From assembly GCA_018831195.1 (NCBI GenBank), contig JAHJDP010000119.1, forward strand, positions 58,836 through 122,835: 64,000 bases of DNA, in the 5' to 3' direction. The notes beneath the pieces are model-generated. The model saw only the letters and a program-made list of their open reading frames with translations. It searched no databases and was not told the origin of the DNA. Positions within the stretch are counted from its first letter, which is position 1, and each line of letters starts with the position of its first letter. A program made the position numbers and the translations under genes. This stretch comes from Candidatus Eisenbacteria bacterium. GTDB lineage: Bacteria; Eisenbacteria; RBG-16-71-46; CAIMUX01; JAHJDP01. Below, piece by piece: positions 60,850-64,000 of the stretch.

Positions 60850-62031
60850 GTGAGAGAGAACGGTTTAAAAAACGATACTGGTAGGAACGAACGCGGTAGG
60901 AACGAACGCGGTAGAAACAGGCGCGGTGGGAAAAAAAGTCGAACGATATCGGCTCTCAGAAGTCTCGATACTTTTCTCCCGCTGATCCTATCTCTCCTCA
61001 CTCTGGTGGTTTTGGGCAGTCTCATGGCCCTCCTCCACGGCGTGGCGCCGTATGATATCGGGCGTCTTGTTTGGAAGCATGTCCTCAGCACGCCGTATGG
61101 TCTCAGCCAAATTCTCTTTAGGGCGACACCGCTCATTTTCACCGGACTTGCCGTGGCGATCGCCTTTCAGACCGGATTGTTCAATATCGGCGCTGAAGGG
61201 CAGGCGGTGGTCGGTTCCCTGGCTCTGGCCACGGTTGGTTGTACATTTTCAGGGCTGCCGGCGCTTCTCCTCTGGCCGCTGGTGCTGGGGGCGGGGCTGT
61301 TCATGGGCGGCTTTTGGGGATGGATCCCCGGCTGGCTGAAGGCGCGATGGGGGACGCATGAAGTTATTAATACAATTATGCTGAACTTTATCGCCCTGGC
61401 CCTCTCCAATTATGTAATCAGCCATCACCTCGCCATGCCCGAATCGGTGCGCACGGCGGATGTGGCCCCGTCGCTGTGGCTTCCCCGGCTTTCGGGTCTC
61501 TGGCCCGCAACGCAGGGAAGCCCCGTGAATCTGAGTTTTGTTATCGCCGTTTTCCTGGCGATCGCGATCCACTTCTTTCTTAAATCGACACGGGCGGGAT
61601 TCGCGCTCCGGGCCGCGGGGCGCGGGCCGCGGGCCGCCCTGTGGGCGGGTGTCAAAGTCAACCGGGCCATCATCCTGTCGATGGCTCTCAGCGGCGCGAT
61701 GGCCTCCTTGGTCGGGCTCAACACCGTTTTGGGATATAAACATTATTATGAAGACGGCATGACCGGGGGCGTCGGTTTCATCGGGATCGGTGTCGCTCTG
61801 TTGGCGCGCAACAACCCGATCGCGATTATACCATCCGCCTTGTTTTTCGGCTTCCTTTCTTTCACAGGTTTGGCCATCAATCATCTCGTACCAAAGGAGG
61901 CGGTTGATGTCCTGACCGGCGCGATTCTGATCTTGGCGATTCTCGCCGAGGCTTGGCGGCGGAAACGGAACCGGGCCGTCCGGGCTTTCACAAAAAGATC
62001 CGGCGAGACAGGGGGAGGCGGCGACAAATGA
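60850..62031 (+). CDS. Nucleoside ABC importer permease 1
   Basis: This protein of about 393 residues has about nine membrane helices and the BPD_transp_2 pattern (FNIGAEGQAVVGSLA, HEVINTIMLNFIA, GFALRAAGRGPRAA), as in YufP/BmpB-type nucleoside permeases. GTG at 60850 (GGAG five bases upstream) is preferred over 60769. The N-terminus carries an unusual Arg/Asn-rich stretch made of three 15-bp repeats before the first helix. It overlaps the second permease gene (ATGA). Transporter genes continue here after the interruption by folK-folB. Confidence 0.9.
   Translation: MRENGLKNDTGRNERGRNERGRNRRGGKKSRTISALRSLDTFLPLILSLLTLVVLGSLMALLHGVAPYDIGRLVWKHVLSTPYGLSQILFRATPLIFTGLAVAIAFQTGLFNIGAEGQAVVGSLALATVGCTFSGLPALLLWPLVLGAGLFMGGFWGWIPGWLKARWGTHEVINTIMLNFIALALSNYVISHHLAMPESVRTADVAPSLWLPRLSGLWPATQGSPVNLSFVIAVFLAIAIHFFLKSTRAGFALRAAGRGPRAALWAGVKVNRAIILSMALSGAMASLVGLNTVLGYKHYYEDGMTGGVGFIGIGVALLARNNPIAIIPSALFFGFLSFTGLAINHLVPKEAVDVLTGAILILAILAEAWRRKRNRAVRAFTKRSGETGGGGDK
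60880..60924 (+). repeat. Three 15-bp tandem repeats at the permease N-terminus
   Basis: GGTAGGAACGAACGC occurs at 60880-60894 and again at 60895-60909, with a degenerate third copy at 60910-60924. In frame they encode GRNER/GRNRR-type residues on the cytoplasmic side of the first permease. Confidence 0.85.
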
Positions 62032-62939
62032 TTAGTCTGATCACTTTTATCGCGCAGGCCCTCAGGATTTCCGTCCCCTACGGTTTTGCCGCCGTCGGCG
62101 CCTGCTGGTCGGAACGCAGCGGTGTTGTGAATATCGCCCTCGAGGGGATTTTGTTAAACGGCGCTTTCGGCACGGCGGTGGTCACCATCTCGACCGGGAA
62201 CCCCTGGCTGGGACTCCTCGGCGGCCTCTTGGGCGGTCTCCTCACCGCGGCGGTTCACGCCCTGGTTGTTGTGTCCGGCAAGGCGGACCAGATCGTCTCC
62301 GGTCTCGCGATCAATATTGCGGCCCTCGGCGGCACGCGGATGGGGCTGAAGGCGCTCTATGGAAGCGTCAGCAACAGCCCCCGCATTCCCGATCTGCCCC
62401 ATCCCGATCTGGAGGGCGCGATGGCCGCCCTCCCCGAGGTTCTCGGACATCCACTATTTATAGGGGTCCTCGTTCTCACCGCCCTCTCCACCTGGATTCT
62501 CTTTCGCACCGGATTCGGTTTGGGTATCCGCGCCGTGGGCGAAGATCCCGAGGCGGCCGACGCCGCCGGTTTTGTCGTCGCCAGGATGCGATGGACGGGG
62601 GTTCTGATCAGTGGTCTTCTCGGCGGGATGGGGGGCGCTTGGCTGGCCTTTCACCAGCACTCTTTTACCGAGGGGATGTCGGCGGGTCGCGGCTATATCG
62701 CACTGGCCGCGATGATTGTCGGCAAGTGGAGGCCATGGGGCGCTGCGGCCGCCTGCCTCCTCTTCGGCGGCGCTGAAGCCTTGCAGCTGCGCATCCGTAT
62801 TGAGATGATCCCAAATCAAGCCTTGCAAGCCCTGCCATATCTGCTCACAATGATTGTCCTTGTCCTTTGGGTGGGGCGGGCCGAGGCGCCGGCCGCGGTC
62901 GGCAGCCCGTATGAAAGAGGAGAATCAAAGAGCTCGTGA
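62028..62939 (+). CDS. Nucleoside ABC importer permease 2
   Basis: This protein of about 303 residues has eight or nine membrane helices and the YufQ-like motifs VPYGFAAVGACWSERSGVVN, NIALEGILLNGA and GFGLGIRAVGEDPEAAD (coupling helix). ATG at 62028 overlaps the stop of permease 1; an earlier in-frame start would read through that gene. It pairs with permease 1 to form the membrane channel of the importer. The next gene, purine nucleoside phosphorylase, begins at its stop codon. Confidence 0.93.
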   Translation: MISLITFIAQALRISVPYGFAAVGACWSERSGVVNIALEGILLNGAFGTAVVTISTGNPWLGLLGGLLGGLLTAAVHALVVVSGKADQIVSGLAINIAALGGTRMGLKALYGSVSNSPRIPDLPHPDLEGAMAALPEVLGHPLFIGVLVLTALSTWILFRTGFGLGIRAVGEDPEAADAAGFVVARMRWTGVLISGLLGGMGGAWLAFHQHSFTEGMSAGRGYIALAAMIVGKWRPWGAAAACLLFGGAEALQLRIRIEMIPNQALQALPYLLTMIVLVLWVGRAEAPAAVGSPYERGESKSS

Positions 62940-63802
62940 TGATAGACCCTGTCGACAACACCTTGTTTCCCTGGTGGGAATCCCTGGCCCCCGCCGCTGG
63001 TGCGGTGAAAAAGATCCTTGCACAAAACCCGTCGTCAAAACTCGACGCTTTTCTTGTTCTTGGTTCCGGGATGGGGGATGTGATCAAACGCTGGACTCCG
63101 CTGGCGACATGGCAACCGGGTGAATTGCCCGGGGCGCCGGTCTCCACCGTCTCCGGCCATGCCGGCGCCTTTCATCTGCTCGAGGTGGGAGGGAAGCGGG
63201 TTCTTGTACAACAGGGACGCGTCCATCTCTATGAAGAAGGCGATCTCGATAATGTTCTCTTTATGACGCGGCTCGCCTACCGGCTCGGCGCTCGCTGGCT
63301 CCTTCTCACCAATGCGGCGGGAGGCATTGATCCGCGATTGGAAGCGGGGATGCTGGTGATCCTCGAAGATCAGATCTCCCTCTTTATGGGCCGCGGTTTC
63401 GGCTGGAGCCCCAGCCGTCTCACACCGCCTCGTACAACTTATCCCATCGGTTCTCCCTTCCATCCCGGATGGGTGAAACGCCTGACCCTCCTCGCGCGCG
63501 AACTCAAGATTCCGGCGCAGAAGGGGGTCCTTGCCGGCGGATTGGGACCCAACTATGAGACGGCCGCCGAAGTTAATGCGTGGAGACAGGCCGGAGCGCA
63601 TGCCGCGACGATGTCGACGGTGATGGAAGCCTTTGAAGGGCGCGGCTTGGGGCTGTTGGTCGGCGGGATCTCGTTTATCTCCAACATGGCGACCGGTCTC
63701 AGCAAGGCCGACCTCACGCACGAAGAGGTCATCGCACTCGGCCGCCGCGCCGCGCGCAGCATTGGTGAACTGCTCGAGAAGGCGCTTATCGAAGGGCCAT
63801 AG
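62939..63802 (+). CDS. punA: Purine nucleoside phosphorylase (trimeric, inosine/guanosine type)
   Basis: This enzyme of about 287 residues cleaves inosine or guanosine with phosphate to base plus ribose-1-phosphate. Motifs are VLGSGMGD (phosphate loop), VSGHAGAFH, QGRVHLYEEG, LTNAAGGID, GLGPNYETAAE (purine-site Glu) and MSTVMEA. The start is ATG 62939 or the adjoining GTG 62936, at the stop of permease 2. Together with hpt it would turn imported nucleosides into nucleotides. It is the last gene of the salvage operon seen here. Confidence 0.93.
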   Translation: MIDPVDNTLFPWWESLAPAAGAVKKILAQNPSSKLDAFLVLGSGMGDVIKRWTPLATWQPGELPGAPVSTVSGHAGAFHLLEVGGKRVLVQQGRVHLYEEGDLDNVLFMTRLAYRLGARWLLLTNAAGGIDPRLEAGMLVILEDQISLFMGRGFGWSPSRLTPPRTTYPIGSPFHPGWVKRLTLLARELKIPAQKGVLAGGLGPNYETAAEVNAWRQAGAHAATMSTVMEAFEGRGLGLLVGGISFISNMATGLSKADLTHEEVIALGRRAARSIGELLEKALIEGP

Positions 63803-63825
63803 CGGCGGGATTTCCAGGAATCAGA

Positions 63826-63876
63826 TCTATGGCTGTTAACCGGAAGGGTGTTGGTTCGAGTTGCACCCGGGGAGCC
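63826..63876 (+). tRNA. Degenerate tRNA-Asn-like 3' half (anticodon GTT)
   Basis: The segment reads like the anticodon arm and 3' part of tRNA-Asn: loop CTGTTAA with CCGG after it, then GGTTCGAGT of the T arm and acceptor end GGGGAGCC. The 5' acceptor and D arm are absent, and the T stem is not fully paired. It is therefore a fragment, possibly left by recombination of a mobile element at a tRNA gene. Confidence 0.4.
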
Positions 63877-63881
63877 GCGAT

Positions 63882-63910
63882 GAGCCGCCTCGAAATGGGG
63901 TGGCTCTTTT
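63882..63910 (+). terminator. Rho-independent terminator
   Basis: GAGCCGCC and GGTGGCTC form an eight-base stem with one G-U pair and a nine-base loop, directly followed by TTTT. It could end the nucleoside salvage operon (punA stops 80 bases upstream) or the former tRNA gene. Confidence 0.65.
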
Positions 63911-64000
63911 GGTTGACGCTGACGCCGGTAGCTTAGGACATTGGGGTTCGCTATATCTGTAAGTGTCATAGAGTTTTGCGGTTGCGGCATTCTGAACGGG

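Noticed and set aside
1..64000. CRISPR arrays, prophage or complete insertion sequences
   Set aside because: No regularly spaced repeats, no phage structural genes and no intact transposase with terminal repeats were seen; the short tandem repeats are in-gene or too few.

Overview
The window is about 64 kb of dense bacterial DNA with moderately high GC and roughly 50 protein genes, many joined by ATGA-type overlaps. No single marker gives the species. The outer-membrane setting (a metalloprotease/propeller/BamA-like barrel fusion, lipoproteins) and the C-terminal FlgD-like/type IX-like tags on secreted subtilases and a beta-helix protein suggest an uncultured FCB-group lineage (Eisenbacteria-, Krumholzibacteria- or Latescibacteria-like). 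That placement is inference. Several genes are broken (a beta-helix gene, a type III restriction subunit, a transposase, a tRNA), so some decay or assembly error is present.

Layout. 1-5035 (mostly minus): the start of a CheB-type methylesterase, an ogt/ada-alkA alkylation-repair pair, and a beta-helix surface-protein gene interrupted by two in-frame TGA codons. 5036-11597 (minus): a transposase scar and a potassium-uptake module: NtrC-type regulator, sensor kinase, Cys-rich receiver-like protein, TrkH/KtrB channel and TrkA/KtrA gating subunit, with a near-perfect sigma-54 promoter between regulator and kinase. 11598-21520 (minus): a small unknown gene, a decayed type III restriction fragment, two acyl-CoA dehydrogenases, NrnA, free-Met-sulfoxide reductase, a subtilase, an outer-membrane protein and a Cys/Met-metabolism PLP enzyme.

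21654-29642 (plus) is the information-processing block: rpsU, mutS2, dnaG, rpoD, two tRNA genes (Ile2/Met CAU and Val CAC), a coiled-coil zinc-ribbon protein and the RNase P RNA gene. 29733-38344 (plus) is an envelope cluster: polytopic glycosyltransferase-like protein, metalloprotease/TolB-like propeller/BamA-like barrel fusion, PQQ-propeller/PEGA lipoprotein and a second propeller lipoprotein. Next come threonine aldolase, a radical SAM/SPASM protein, a DUF1573/rhodanese/MauE-like operon, a metallo-beta-lactamase-fold hydrolase, a second tagged subtilase, a two-component pair, an ABC-F ATPase, a HAD phosphatase and a MocA-like nucleotidyltransferase.

52543-63802 is a coherent nucleoside and base salvage locus. 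Adenosine deaminase and an amidohydrolase run leftward. Hypoxanthine phosphoribosyltransferase, a EutN/CcmL microcompartment vertex protein, uridine kinase, thymidine kinase, a BMP-type nucleoside-binding lipoprotein, its ABC ATPase, two permeases and purine nucleoside phosphorylase run rightward. folB-folK sit on the opposite strand inside the transporter genes. The logic is uptake of nucleosides, phosphorolysis or deamination, and rephosphorylation. The lone EutN gene is the odd part. The right edge holds a tRNA-Asn-like 3' half followed by a terminator.
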